Shown: positions 1-12,662, numbered from the stretch's first letter. The stretch is 64,000 bases of DNA from Salvelinus alpinus (GCF_045679555.1 NC_092092.1:22744969-22808968), one strand, 5' to 3'. Notes: a model not told the origin generated them from the sequence alone. Numbers and translations are program-made.

Positions 1-45
1 TTCTACTGTATTTTCGTCTATGCCACTCCGACATTGCTCAATCAA
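1..45 (+). repeat. LINE 3'-end fragment (short)
   Basis: The first bases resemble the 3' non-coding part of the LINE at 1038-1901: both contain a TGCCACT(C/G)(C/T)GACATTGCT motif after a CTGTATT stretch (compare 1702-1740). Only a scrap is present at the window edge, so orientation and extent are uncertain. Confidence 0.3.
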
Positions 46-244
46 TGCTGCCCCCTCTCATTGAGTAACTCAAGTTGAAGGCCGACCGGGGTACTACAGG
101 CTCCCATTAGCAACTAAATTATCCTTTTAACTTATTCTGTGTGCAATTTTAAATTGGTGTATTCTACTGTTCTTACTCTCAACAGTAAGTTGAGACCCCA
201 ACTGAGTTCCTAAAAAATGTATAACAAATCAAACAAAATGCTAG

Positions 245-287
245 CCGCTTAGGGCTCAGCGGCTAGCAGCCGCTGAGCCCTAAGCGG
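245..287. repeat. Perfect 20-bp inverted repeat (hairpin)
   Basis: Bases 245-264 and 268-287 are exact reverse complements around a 3-base loop (AGC). The arms are GC-rich, unlike the AT-rich flanks, so a stable stem is expected in single-stranded DNA or RNA. No promoter or terminator role is implied in a vertebrate genome. It may be the end of a palindromic transposon or a recent fold-back. Confidence 0.85.
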
Positions 288-354
288 TCGCTTGGTGGCA
301 AGGGCTGGCTCCGCACCACTCCTTTCGTAGTTTTTGTGATTATTGAACAGAGAC

Positions 355-465
355 AACATGATAGGAGGAGAGATAGTGCTAGAGCAGTGGGTCGGATTTC
401 AACCCATGCTTGCAGTGTACACAGAGGCAGTGACTTAGACCATTGGACTACTCCAGTCCACAGTT
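355..465 (-). repeat. tRNA-like SINE remnant
   Basis: Read on the minus strand, this stretch has a tRNA-like layout: a GGTCTAAG segment like the D-arm of Leu-type SINE heads, then about 35 bases later a degenerate box B (GGTTGAAATCC). It resembles a decayed tRNA-derived SINE head rather than a working tRNA, because no paired acceptor stem is visible. Strand and limits are approximate. Confidence 0.35.
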
Positions 466-557
466 AAATAGCATTTTTTAAATATGTCATATACACTACA
501 TGACCAAAAGTATGTGGACACCTGCTCATCCAAAATCTCATTCCAAAGTCATGGGCA

Positions 558-755
558 TTAATGTGGAGTTGGTCCCCCTTTTGCTGCTATAACAGCCTCT
601 TCTCTTCTGGGAAGGCTTTCCACTAGATGTTGGAACATTGAGGCGGGGAATTGCTTCCATTCAGCCACAAAAGTGAGGTTTCTGGACCTCGCTTTGTGCA
701 CAGGGGCATTGTCATGCTGGACCAGGAAAGGGCCTTCCCTAAACTGTTGCCACAA
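558..755 (-). pseudogene. Tc1 transposase C-terminal fragment
   Basis: An open segment of 65 codons on the minus strand reads like the DDE catalytic region of a Tc1-type transposase: the VQHDNAPVHKA block holds the second acidic residue, and the tail EEAVIAAKGGPTPH matches the usual C-terminal end of this group. The segment between them that should carry the NPIEH-type third acidic residue has been deleted, so the fragment cannot be catalytic. The rest of the coding region lies beyond the LINE insertion at 1038-1901. Confidence 0.7.
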
Positions 756-1037
756 AGTATGCTGTAGCGTTAAGATTTCCCTTCACTGGAACTAAGTGGC
801 CTAGCCCGAACCATGAAAAACAGCCCCAGACCATTATTCCTCCTCCACCAAACTTTACAGTTGACAGTATGCATTCAGGCAGGTAGCGTTCTCCTGGCAT
901 CCCTCAAACCCAGATTTGTCCATTGGACTGCCAGATGGTGAAGCGTGATTCATCACTCCAGAGAACGCGTTTCCACTGCTCTAGAGTCCAATGGCGGCAA
1001 GCTTACACCACTCCAGCCGACGCTTGGCGGAATGGTG

Positions 1038-1901
1038 CCAGGAAGATATCCTTTCCCTCAACAAAACAAAGGAGCTGATCATGGACTTCAGGAGACAGCA
1101 GAGGGAGCACGCCCCCATCCACGTCGACAGGACCGCAGTGGAGAAGGTGAAAAGCTTCAAGTTCCTCAGTGTACACATCACTGACAATCTGAAATCGTCC
1201 ACACACACAGTGTGGTGAAGAAGGCGCAACAACGCCTCTTCAACCTCAGGAAGCTGAAGAAATTCGTATTGGCCCCTAAGACCCTCACAAACTTTTACAG
1301 ATGCATAATTGAGAGCATCCTGTGCTGTATCATCGCCTGGTACTGCAACTGCTCTGCCCGCAACCGCAGGGCTCTCCAGAAGGTGGTGCGGTCTGCCCAA
1401 CGCATCACTGGGGGAACACTGCCTCCCCTCCAGGACACCTACAGCACCTGATATCACAGGAAGGCCAAAAAGTACAGTACAGCTGCATTAAAGCTGGGAC
1501 CAAGAGACTGAAAAATAGGCCATCAAACTGTTAAATAGCTATCACTAGCCGGCCTCCACCCAGTACCCTGCCCTGAACTTAGCCACTGTCACTAGCCGGC
1601 TACCCCCCAGTTACTCAACCCGGCTGCCGTATGTACATAGACATGGAATCACTGGTCACTTTAATAATGGAACACTAGTCACCGTAATGTTTACATACTG
1701 TATTCAACTGTATTCTAGTCAATGCCACTGCGACATTGCTGGTCGTAATGTTTATATGTTTCTTAATTCCATTCTTTTACTTTTAGATGTGTGTATTGTT
1801 GTGAATTGTTAGATACTACTGCACTGTTGGAGGTAGGATAACAAGCATTTCGCTACACCTGCAAAAACATCTCTTAAATGTGTATGCGACCAATAAAAAT
1901 A
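1038..1901 (+). mobile_element. 5'-truncated LINE inserted in the Tc1 element
   Basis: This is a non-LTR retrotransposon fragment of a common fish family; the clade (CR1/Rex-like, jockey superfamily) is tentative. The plus strand encodes the end of the reverse transcriptase in two frames: NKTKELIMDFRR to HITDNL at about 1060-1190, then VKKAQQRLFNLRKLKKF to VVRSAQRITGG at about 1212-1440, followed by a stop and a degenerate tail. The 3' UTR ends in an A-rich tail near 1890-1901. The sequence AATGGTG stands on both sides (1031-1037 and 1902-1908), as expected for a target-site duplication. The 5' truncation is typical of LINE insertion. A relative lies on the opposite strand at 51790-52660. Confidence 0.85.
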
Positions 1902-2407
1902 AATGGTGATCTTAGGCTTGTGCGTGGCTGCTCAGCCATGGAAACCCATTTCATGAAGCTCCCGACAAAGTTATTGTGCTGATGTCGCTTCCAGAGGCAG
2001 TTTGGAACTCGATAGTGAGTGTTGCAACCGAGGACAGACGATTTCTACACGCTTTAGCACTCTCCGGTCCCGTTCTGTGAGCTTTTGTGGCCTACCACTT
2101 CACGGCTAAGTTGCTGTTGCTCCTAGACGTTTCCATTTCACAATAACAGCACTTACAGTTGATCGGGACAGCTCTTTCAGGGCAGAAATTTAACGAACTG
2201 ACTTGTTGGAAAGGTGGCATCCTATGACGGTGCCACATTGAAAGTCACTGAGCTCTTCAGTAAGACCATTCTACTGTCAATGTTTGTCTATGGAAGTTGC
2301 ATGGATGTGTGCTCAATTTAATACACTGGTCAGCAACGGGTGTGGCTGAAATATCTGAATCCATTCATTTAAAGGGATGTCCATATACACTATATATACA
2401 AAAGTAT

Positions 2408-5400
2408 CTCTCAAATCCATGAAAATGAACTTGTTGGCCACATGTGAGCATGCAGAAGAGTCACTGCATTTTGGGAGGTATGGGGCCTTTGTAGAGGGGG
2501 ACGCCTTCTCTGTGTCATTTCCAGGGGAAGAGCGGGCTGGAAAGCAGACGACATACTGTACACATTTTTAGTAATTGTAGAATATGCCTACTGTATAGTA
2601 CTTGTTACCTTTACTCAGTTTTGTTAATTATTAAACTAGGATGTAACACATACAGTATACAATGTACAGTATATTAGTGCTCAGTCCTAGTAAGTGATAC
2701 ATAATGGGAGGAAAACTTAGTTCAAAAGAACATCACATATGGGAAAAAGTCTAAAAGTGTTTATTGTAAGATGTTACATTTAGAATGTATTTATTTCTCT
2801 AGCAGCACTATTTAAATGACACAGATATTCAGGGGCAGTTACAATATTGGCATTTTTTTCTTTTGCAAGGTGTTGTTTTGTAAACAAAGAAAAAAACTGA
2901 ACTTTACATCATATGCTTACCACAATTTGACAATTTCTAACAAAGATGTTCGATATGTTAAAAAATAAGTTAAACATTAATAAACACTGTCTTTTGAGTT
3001 AGAAAACAAATGAAATATAGACCAGTTAAAATAAATAAAACAATACAAAACAATAAAACAGCAAATGTGAATGGCATTATTCAACAAAAACGTTACAATT
3101 TCATCATTACCGGATATATACACCACAGTCTTTAAAAAAATCTATTTTTCCAATTATGTTTAGGGTGGGAGCACAGGTTCTCTGAAATATTACAAAATGA
3201 TGACCTGCTTGACAAAGATTCAAACAAAGCCCCAATAATTGTTCAGTACTTGTTAATTATATAAACGTTCTTGTATGTTTAATGCATAACTTGAATGTTT
3301 TATCTCAAATGACAAATGAGTTGACTAATGTCAAGGTTGTGTGAAAATGAATTTTGAGGAGGAAAAGTTATATACGTTTTCATTATTTTTCACATGGGCC
3401 TACGACAGTGAAGTGAAGAGGGTGGGTTTATGACAGGCTATTCTGTGTTTGTTACAAACAGAACGCAAGAAACAACACCATCAAAATCCAACAAAGATAT
3501 TCTTTCCCTACATGTCTAGAAATGGACTGAGAGAACCATTTCAGCCTTCGGTAAATGTTTTGGCACATTCTAGCAGAGAAAGCAACTATAAGCAACAGGA
3601 GAACGTTTGGCAACTTCACATGCACTCCGTAGATAAAATGAGATTTACATGACCAAATTATATCAGGTAGAATGACAGCCTATAACAACCACCTAGAATC
3701 AGGAAACCCAGTGCTTATTTAAACCAATAGCCTGGTGTGATTTTGTCATAGAATGTCATATTAATACTGTCATGCTGAGAAAGGAAAATAGTGACTGACA
3801 AGATACTTGACGTGTAGAACGTCTCAATGCTCACCAATCCATGACTTCCTAAACACAACCCCTCCAATTACAGTAGGCTATGCCCCTTTCAAAGAAGATA
3901 TTTGTCACTGTGAAAGAGGGCAGCTACAATAGCACAGATAATGTCAAACTTAGGGGTCAGTAAAGGGTGTCCACTAAATTACTGGAGTCACTTTCATATG
4001 CCACTTTCTAGCTTGAATGTCACTGTCTTTCTTGAATATATGAAGCACCTAAATATTTACATTACATATCTCAAATGTTTGCTTTCATTACATTTCCATA
4101 GCAAGATCTTTTAACAGCTCAACAAGACAAAATAAAAAGTCACATAACAGCCTGCTCAATAAATTGTTACATGGAAATGAACAGCAAATGTGACTTGTAA
4201 AAGTCATTATTGACTTGCCCTGGCAACACTCTCAAGAGATAGCTATAGCGTTCACAATCATCAAAGGTTGTCGTACAACAATCCCTCTTGATACCCTTGA
4301 GAGTTCAATTGAGCGTTCCCAAACACGTGTTAAATGGCCTTTAGATAAAAGTTATTGAGTCATGCAACTGCATACTGTCAAATCATCTGAAGTGACCTAC
4401 TGTTATGATATGGGGTGTAGTTTTTTGTTAGCACATAGATAAACAGCACACTACCATTTCCACTCCCCATCCCCAGGTGGCAGCAGCAATCGGGCCATAT
4501 GTTGTGCCAAGCCTTGATAAGCAAACAGGTGGGGGCAATCAGGAATCGACAGAGAGAGGTGGACATGAGATTCTCGGCCAGACAGTGTTTTGTGTCATGT
4601 CTTTAGTTTTGGACATGCCTTTTTGCATGTACTTATTTTCATCAACATAAACTGAACACACAATCATCTGCTTGGGCTGGCTGACCAGAGAGTCAAAACA
4701 GAGCCATCCCTGGACCCCGAAAAAAATGTGCTGTCTCCTGGGGCAAGTGCATACAACATGGTCCACATACTCTGACTTCTCAGGTTAACAAACACATTAA
4801 ATCAGGTTACAGACCATTTAGCTAGGCCTAGGACCCCTAGACTTAGCGAGTGTAGCAATATCAGTAGGCCAGCTAGCTGGTTCGTAACACTACAATAATC
4901 TAATCTCATTCATATGAATAGGATTAAAGTCAGTCAGGCAATTGACGAGAATATACTAAAAAAAGACTTAGATATTTATATTGTCAATATTAGTGAAACA
5001 TACTAGAAGTAAAATAATCTCTCAAAAGAGTTCTAACGTTACTGTCTGCATAATGCAATACTTTAATACATACTCATACAGTATTATTTATGGTAAATAA
5101 CTGAATAATTATTTTATTTAGCAAAAGCATGCTGAATATAAAATAGAACTTTCAATTACTTGAGTGACCTTTAAAATTGTTATTTTAATTCCAGATCATT
5201 GATGGTATCTACAAAGGCATTGCGAAAAGAAGGTTCTGGCATTCTAAATCAATAAACATGCTCTGATTGCCTCACCAGTTGTGTACGTTGAAAAGAAATT
5301 TGAGAAATACCTGTACAAAGTGATCCCTATCATCCCAAAGCAAGACACAATTGTCATGAATGCCTCTGATCGAGGTAAAATGTGTGTTTCAGGATTCTCC

Positions 5401-7240
5401 TTCCTACTCTTTTGCTATCGCTATCCGGAGTGAGACCGGTTTACATAAACATTACACCAACGTTCTATATCAATGCGGGTTTCTGTGTCTGGTCACAGCC
5501 AGTTCCATAAAGTGAGGTAAGGGACGTATGCATTATGTTGAAGAGCAAGGACAAAAGGGAAAAAACATTATGGAGAACATTAAATTATGGAGAAAACCTG
5601 CCACTTACAGTTTACAGACATGCTGCCTCCCAACAGCCCATGCATCTAATCTCATGATTGAGGCTTTCTCCCAGTCACAAAGTGTTATTATTCAGCCATT
5701 GGGAACCAATCCAAACTATTATTTAGCTTGTGGTGAATAGGTAACCAGTTCCAACGCTCTGTCTAAATGTAAAAAAATAAGGTAAATTTACTATACACAT
5801 TTTTAACATGAATCCCACACTGCTATGTTCCCATGTTACACAAATTCTATGGATTGTTTACATGAGAGGCGATGACCTGTTCTAATTAGCTACCCAGCAT
5901 TCCGAAAACCTTTTTATAACGGAAGAAGAAAGCCAGAAGTGTTTAACTGAAATATACTGTCAGCTGCAACTGTGTTAAAAAGTGTAAGTGTATCTTTGGT
6001 ATTTGTAAAAAAAAAATAATAATAAAAAAAAAAAAAATTGATGATATGAAAGTAAAGTTCCAAAACCATATCAGAAGTAGGGATTATTAACATTTAGACA
6101 GAGCTTCAGGACTGGTTACACATTCCCTGCCGCAAAATAATAGTTTTCATGGGAGCCAAAGGACTGTATATAGCCATTTGTAACCGGGAACAAGATTTAT
6201 GCCTACAGGATCATGTTAAACAAACGGTGCTCAGTTTTAAGCAGACAGTGAATAATCAGAATAGTACATATCCGAGGAACTAGTCTAGCAGTTAGTGCTC
6301 TTGAGATCATGGCCTGAATCACTGACGGACACCTGTGGTGGTAATATTGACTAATAATATTTTGTCGTTGAAAATATCCTTCTTTCTTTGGTAATTCCTG
6401 AAAAGCCTCATCAATGTACTGTATCTTTGTAGATGACTGGACATTGGAAATCAGTTGAGAGATGAGATGGGAGTAAGGTATGGGTGACACTTAATAGAGG
6501 ACAAAATCCGTTTGGTCAACAGACAAAACAGGTGGAATCTAATGCTGTTCCCCACATTCTTTCAATATCATTTTGTCAACTTGATTACACTGTAATGTTT
6601 TGGTCTTGTGATAGTTTTAGATAAGAATTCTTAATTGTTTTTAATTGTTGTGGACAATGCATTGGAGGCAGCATTTCTGAAGGCATGGTAGGTGACAGTC
6701 TCTCTAGAAACCCAAAGGTGAAGTAAGTCAATTGTATGTAATTTCATGAAAAGCCAGTATCTTTGTTTGCACAGCTATACTTCCCCATTCTCAAATATGG
6801 ACGCATATAAAAAGGTACCTGTGACAGAAAACGATCTGGTATTGCCAATTCCCCAAATCATTCTACAATTTATATTACAAAAAATATATGTAATGTATAC
6901 TATTAGACAAAACCCAGCAAGACAAGTTCACTCATAATATGTATTATTATAGCATTATTTCAATCAATGTTTGTGTGGCAGGGTGACAGTGAGTCACCAC
7001 TAATGTTCCTTCGTGGACATTACAAATGGTTTCTAATGGAGTTAGAGGAAAGAGAATAATTAAAACATGTTTAGCGCTTAGAGAAAAAACAACAACAATT
7101 GAACAAACGAATAAGACAGGTGTTTATAGGCATGACCCTTTGAAAGCAAGTACCCAAGCTCTCTCAGTATCTGAACATAAAGCTAACCCAGTGGACAACA
7201 TTTTTTTTTACATCGGACCAGAGGCGGCATGCCCATAGAG
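2408..7240. other. AT-rich stretch with no recognised gene
   Basis: No coding region with protein-like composition was recognised. Open frames here are short (under 100 codons), AT-driven and lack family motifs. It holds homopolymer runs (A-rich at 6008-6038) and lies downstream of rgs17 on the minus strand. One open stretch at 5248-5374 is discussed in the findings. The last 60 bases before 7292 look like a fragment of another dispersed repeat. Confidence 0.5.
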
Positions 7241-7291
7241 GGCAAAGGGGCACGTGGCCCCTCAGATTTGTCTTGTGTAAAAAAATATATA

Positions 7292-8252
7292 TACACTACC
7301 ATTCAAAAGTTTGGGGTCACTTACAAATGTCCTTGTTTTTGAAAGAAAAGCACACTCCGGGATGCTGGCCTTCTAGACAGAGTTCCTCTGTCCAGTGTCT
7401 GTGTTCTTTTGCCCATCTTAATTTTTTACTTTTATTGGCCAGTCTGAGATAAGGCTTTTTCTTTGCAACTCTGCCTAGAAGGCCAACATCCCGGAGTTGC
7501 CTCTTCAATGTTGACGTTGAGACTGGTGTTTTGCGGGTACTATTTAATGAAGCTGCCAGTTGAGGACTTGTGAGGCGTCTGTTTCTCAAACTAGACACTC
7601 TAATGTACTTGTCCTCTTGCTCAGTTGTGCACCGGGGCCTCTACTCTTTCTATTCTGGTTACTCACTACTCTTTCTATTCTGGTTAGAGACAGTTTGCGC
7701 TGTTCCGTGAAGGGAGTAGTACCCAGCGTTGTACGAGATCTTAAGTTTCTAGGCAAATTCTTGCATGGAATAGCCTTCATTTCTCAGAACAAGAATACAC
7801 GAGTTTCGGGAGGAAGTTCTTTGTTTCTGGCCAATTTGAGCCTGTAATCGGACCCACAAATGCTGACGCTCCAGATACTCACCTAGTCTAAAGATGACCA
7901 GTTTTATTGCTTCTTTAATCAGAACAACAATTTTCAGCTGTGGTAACATAATTGCAAAAGGGTTTTCTAATGATCAATTAGCCTTTTCAAATGATCAACT
8001 TGGATTAGCTAACACAACGTGCCATTGGAACACAGGAGTGATGTTGCTGCTAATGGGCCTCTGTACTCCTATCTAGATATTCCATAAAAATAAAAAAAAT
8101 CTGCCGTTTCCAGCTACAATAGTCATTTACAACATTAACAATGTCTACACAATATTTCTGATCAATTTGATGTCATTTTAAATGGACAAAAAAAGGAGCT
8201 TTTCTTTCAAAATCAAGAACATTTCTAAGTGACCCTAAACTTTTGAACGGTA

Positions 8253-8258
<6 letters not shown>
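7292..8258 (-). mobile_element. Tc1-like internal-deletion derivative
   Basis: The terminal repeats are clear: CACTACCATTCAAAAGTTTGG at about 7294 and its complement ending near 8256. The minus strand still encodes part of the transposase N-terminal DNA-binding region: LAASLNSTRKTPVSTSTLKRQLRDVGLLGRVA, here split for reading, then LRWAKEHRHWTEE at about 7400-7598. Just after that block the sequence jumps to the left terminal region, so the whole DDE catalytic domain is missing. It could only have moved using a transposase made elsewhere. A second copy with the same junction is at 39280-40168. A TA microsatellite has grown from the right-hand TA target site. Confidence 0.85.

Positions 8259-8308
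<50 letters not shown>
8253..8308. repeat. (TA)n microsatellite
   Basis: About 27 uninterrupted TA units directly abut the right terminus of the Tc1 derivative. Tc1 elements duplicate TA on insertion, so the array probably grew by slippage from the target site. Confidence 0.9.
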
Positions 8309-8312
<4 letters not shown>

Positions 8313-11300
8313 TTCTCTGTAATACTACTAGCCACCTTGCAATTTTATGAAGTTGTCTTTAGCTTGCCCAGATTGGAAACATATCTCCCAACCTCATAAC
8401 TAGCTACCAAGAAGCCATTTCAGGCTATCAATAGTAGCTAGCTTGTCTATCTATCTTAGCTGGCATGCCTGCTGGCAAGGTTGGTAGACTTTAGAAAAGC
8501 AAGCAATAACTAAATGTACTGATTAAGATTCTCATTCCTTTCAATCTTTTACCCAGATTTTAGCAGAGAAGCATATTTATTTTATTTTAAAAAGAGCCAC
8601 CAGTCAGGAAGACACAGACAGCTCAAGGGGTATGATTAGATATACAGAAAAATACTTATGGGTCTAGTGACCATTATACCCCGCTTGGACATAATAATGT
8701 AGTACCACATTAAATCTTAAAAGGGAACATTGACATCACATTTCAGTTGTCTTGTTATTAGCGAACGTACTTATTGAAAATGTTAATTCAGCCAGTCAGT
8801 AGTAGTATTAGTTATTAGCTCAATGTATTGTTATTAATGAGTTATTGTGTTATTCATGGATTTTAATGTGTTGTGTGCAGTCGAAGAAAAACTGCACCCT
8901 TATATCTACAGAATTTTACCACGACATCCTGGCTCTTGTACAGCTATTTCAGTCTTATTACATTCCGGTGGTCTGACAAAAAAGGCCAAGTACCGAAGTA
9001 GCCTACAGGTTTGGAGGATTGGGAAAGCAACCAAGAGGTAGATGTTTCTGTTCTTGTGGATTTAACATCTTTGTTTAAGTGACTAAAATAGCCCTTCAAA
9101 CTTTGTGAATGTGACTACGAAGCACCCTTGGAAACAACAAGAAACGAGACTGTCCCTTGATTGTACAGTAGAAATGTTTTGAAATTCGAAATGGTAGGAT
9201 TGCAAATGACAATATGGGTTACGTACAGCAATAATGACATTGAATAGCTCCTTGGATAAAGAGATGGTCATTGGCCTGAAAGAAAACACTGTGAATGGAT
9301 AATAAAGCCTCTATGGATGAAGGAGTCTCGGACTAGTCGATCAGTCAACAGGTGTATTTTGCAGTGAACTGTCATCTCACCAAGATGTCATAACACAGCC
9401 ACAGGTCAGACAACACACATATTTATTTGTATTTATCAAGTGTTGTTTTTTTTCATCACGAAGGCATATACTATTTTCTCTGTATATTACTTGTTATATA
9501 TTTATATAGAAACAAACCTAAGGGTACATTTTTGCTGAATAAGATATGAATATCAGCAAAGGGCAATGTAAACCATGTTCCATCAAACTTAACCTATCCT
9601 TTCCCATATTTCAACAGTAACATATTTGCATAGGCAAAATGAGATTAGCCCTTTAAACAGTGTATTTCCTGAATTATTTATATATCTAAAAATCTTTTTC
9701 CAGTTGAACACAATTAAACAAACAAAAAAAGTTAACTAGGCTAATCGTCCTTTAACGCTTAATACATATATTTTCTGTGCACATTTTGTTTACAGTGTTA
9801 GGCTTCAAGTAGATCTAAAAACAAAGTGTACATTGACAACTAGATGTGAAATAAATTAACCAATATGAGAGGTAGTGAAATCCCTAATGAAAGTTAAAGG
9901 AGAAACACAGTAGATAAGGCCAATGCTTCTCTAATCACATCAATTCTGACACTTTAGATAAAAATCTTATTCTGCCAACAAACCTCTGCCACCTTTCAAA
10001 GCCATTCATTCTGAATTGAAAGTCAACATTTGAACATGACACTATGCCTATGATACCACCTCATGTCATTAATTGCTAAATCCTTGTTGAAATCTCAGTA
10101 AAATGAACAACCATTTCTTTCCATGGAGTGAAAATAATCAATTACTCCGAGATACCAGAGAACACGTCGTACAAACCTGCAATACACCTCTTCACCCAGT
10201 GTAAAATGCTAATTGTAAATCATTCAGAACCATTTTCCTACCTACATTTTTTTTGCAATTGGCTTCTCTTGCGTTTCCAGGATGATTGCTCACCGCATGA
10301 ATGTAAACTTGGTTTGATTGAACCATAATTTCACTGTCTGGTTGGTCAAACATTCAGAAGTTACAGCTGAAATAATATCTAAAATGAGCAAGTCATTAAT
10401 TCAATGCGAGTTGACATTAATAGAGCTACATAAAAAGGTATCCTCTACCTAACCACTGTGGTGCATGCATACTGTATCGCTTTTACTGTATCACGCTTCA
10501 TTTAAAAAAGAGTATGCAAACACTATTGCGACTGAAACTATCTATAAAAGTGGCTGAATGTGAACGAAATATAAGGAACGTTAGAATATTGTTGGATGTT
10601 CAAAATGGCTGATGTCATTAGGCTATGCTATATGTTCATTTTTTGTGAATGAATACAAACGGAAAGACTACATCTGATCCAATTGCACTTCAATAACCTA
10701 CAGTATATGGGCTTTATTAAAACCCTTAATTGAATTAAATAATCACTGGCCTTGGCACATGAACTTCAGGTAGTATGTTCAAACAGAAGAGTGGCACTGC
10801 TTCAATGACACTTGAATATCATTACCCACCAGTGGTGATAATACACACAACTCTCCCTCTCACAATATACTTTACTCATGCACTGACCTCTACACATCAA
10901 CAGGTGACGAAGGCCTGCAATAATTTCTCCATGTTTAAATGTCACACTTGCAACAACAACAAAAAATCATTGAACATATATTTTAGGCCTATATGTTCAT
11001 GGGACGTTAACTCTTTAAAATGTTTTGATGAGTATGTATCTGGACGGCAGGTACACACAATAATGCGTGCTGGCAATTTTAGGGAAAAAAACAACGACCC
11101 GTCTCCAAAATATCTATTCACCTCCCCTGCCCAACTCTGTAAAGCAGAGAGACTGTTAAAGGCATGGGGCTCACCGGAGATCCAAGAACCTTACTGGAGC
11201 CTCACTAACCAGTCTTAAAGACAGACGCACATCTGGTGAACAGGACTGCAAACCTCCAAACAACCAATATATAAATACGTCTGATTCCACCTGGCCTCTT

Positions 11301-12473
11301 CTGCCCCCGACTGGGCTGTTACTGACCCCCTTCAGTCACGGACTAGCTACAGCTTTAAAACCAGAAGCCATAAAGGACTACTTCATAATTCCATGTGTCA
11401 GCAATGCATACCACTCTTAGACCTCATGGTGATGCATTAGACATACCACTATCTTATAATTGACCTTCCAAACCAAGGCATCGTGATTACTACTATTTAT
11501 ATTATAGGCAGTAGAAAAACTAAAAAGTAAATGGTTCTCTTTCATTCTCGAGAGCTGTAAAGTGTTCATGATTTATTTTATGAAACGACTGAATTGAATG
11601 TTTGACTTCTTATTTTCTCCAACAATGATTCCAACCTCTGACATAACCTGTGCTTCTCTCAGGGTGGGATGGTGTGGGAAGGATAGAAAGGACTCTGTGT
11701 TTACTAAACTGTGGTTGTTGCCATAACAAGCAGCTCTTGTGCTGCCTTTTTCACATAAAGGCATTGTGATTTCCCGTGGAAAGTAATGTTCATAAGACAT
11801 TTAGCTGCCCAACCACAATTCTAGCCCTTCTCCCAGTTTTAGAGTTGTAAAGAAGGCAAGTGCTTGGATATTAACACTGCTGTAAAACTTTCAACCTTCT
11901 CAAAATCAACAACTGCAAGCTAATTGGCAAATATCAATATTCCCTTCACATAACACATCAAGAGCTTGACAGGGTATATCCCTAGAACAGAAGAAAATAC
12001 ATCTCATATTCAAGAACCTTTGCAGTCCACTGCTAAAATACCAAGCTACTGTAGAGCAAATTCCATTACCTTGTTACATGCCGAGTCTGATTTGCCTGCT
12101 CACCACGGTCAAGCTCTACAGCCATCGTAAAAAATACATTGTTTTTGGACTGTAAAAATGGCTGAGGCATGGGACAGAATTTGAGAGAGAAAAATACAGA
12201 GCAAGAGAGAAAGAGGGAGCGAAAGGAGGAGAACTCTCAAAAGTACAGAAACAATGGGTCTGTCCTTCCTTTTGTTTCGCTTTGTCACAGTAGCCCGAGG
12301 AGCTCTTATCTGCAGTTAAACCAGGAACTAAACCTCAGGGCTGCCTGCGAGCAGACACTTGAAATTGCTTAAACTATTCATTATTTTCTTGATTCTTTTT
12401 CAAAAAAGGAAAATATCAAACCCAGTTCTGGCACCTTATTGTCTTCTTGTTTTTTGGGGGGGTGGGGGTTACT
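8309..12473. other. Region 3' of rgs17; no second gene seen
   Basis: This is the sequence immediately downstream of the rgs17 stop on the minus strand, so it contains the 3' UTR. A minus-strand AATAAA hexamer occurs at about 11578-11573, roughly 0.9 kb past the stop, but others exist and the cleavage site is not fixed. No protein-like open frames and no strongly recognised transposons were found; low-complexity AT DNA predominates. Confidence 0.45.
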
Positions 12474-12662
12474 TTAGGTGTCTAGGCAGGAGCTTCTCTT
12501 GCTGTCCAGAAGGTCTCTGTAAACGGAGGAGTTGAGGAAACGGGGGTAGGAGTCTCTGTGCATCAGGGTGTAGATCTGCAGCTGGGCCTCCTCGTACATC
12601 ACGTTGCTGGGCTCCGTCAGGCTCAGGTTGATGCCTTCCCTCACCCGCGAATCCAGGCTCAC
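12474..12662 (-). CDS. rgs17: rgs17 last coding exon (C-terminal half of RGS domain)
   Basis: This exon encodes the last 62 residues of an RZ-subfamily RGS protein, a GTPase-activating protein that speeds GTP hydrolysis on Gi/Gz alpha subunits at the membrane. It begins in phase 0 after a good acceptor (CCAG before GTGAGC) with VSLDSRVREGIN, continues through AQLQIYTLMHRDSYPRFLNS, the helix typical of RGS17/19/20, and ends SKRSSCLDT with a TAA stop at 12476-12474. The exon boundary at SPKE/VSLDSR is the one expected for this family. The short tail after the RGS box has no other domain. The preceding intron is only 323 bp. RGS19 or RGS20 are alternatives, but the start exon argues for RGS17. 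Confidence 0.9.
   Translation of the reverse strand: MSLDSRVREGINLSLTEPSNVMYEEAQLQIYTLMHRDSYPRFLNSSVYRDLLDSKRSSCLDT

Larger units (their letters stand above)
492..2407 (-). mobile_element. Decayed Tc1-like transposon split by a LINE
   Basis: This is a Tc1/mariner-superfamily element with its transposase on the minus strand. The left terminal repeat is at about 492-525 (CATGACCAAAAGTATGTGG) and the matching right end is near 2374-2407. Minus-strand translation of about 1909-2280 gives degenerate helix-turn-helix text (for example VIVKWKRLG). The 558-755 segment encodes the C-terminal half, with VQHDNAPVH around the second catalytic Asp. Compared with the well-known salmonid family, blocks of the centre are missing, and a LINE fragment sits at 1038-1901. 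It has no intact transposase and is surely immobile. The right end is odd (see findings). Confidence 0.85.

Noticed and set aside
8847..9041. Candidate exon after GTGTGCAG on the plus strand
   Set aside because: The encoded text resembles no known protein and no flanking exons were found.
10775..11218. 147-codon plus-strand frame
   Set aside because: No recognisable domain, AT-biased composition, and location in the region downstream of rgs17; probably chance, though not excluded.
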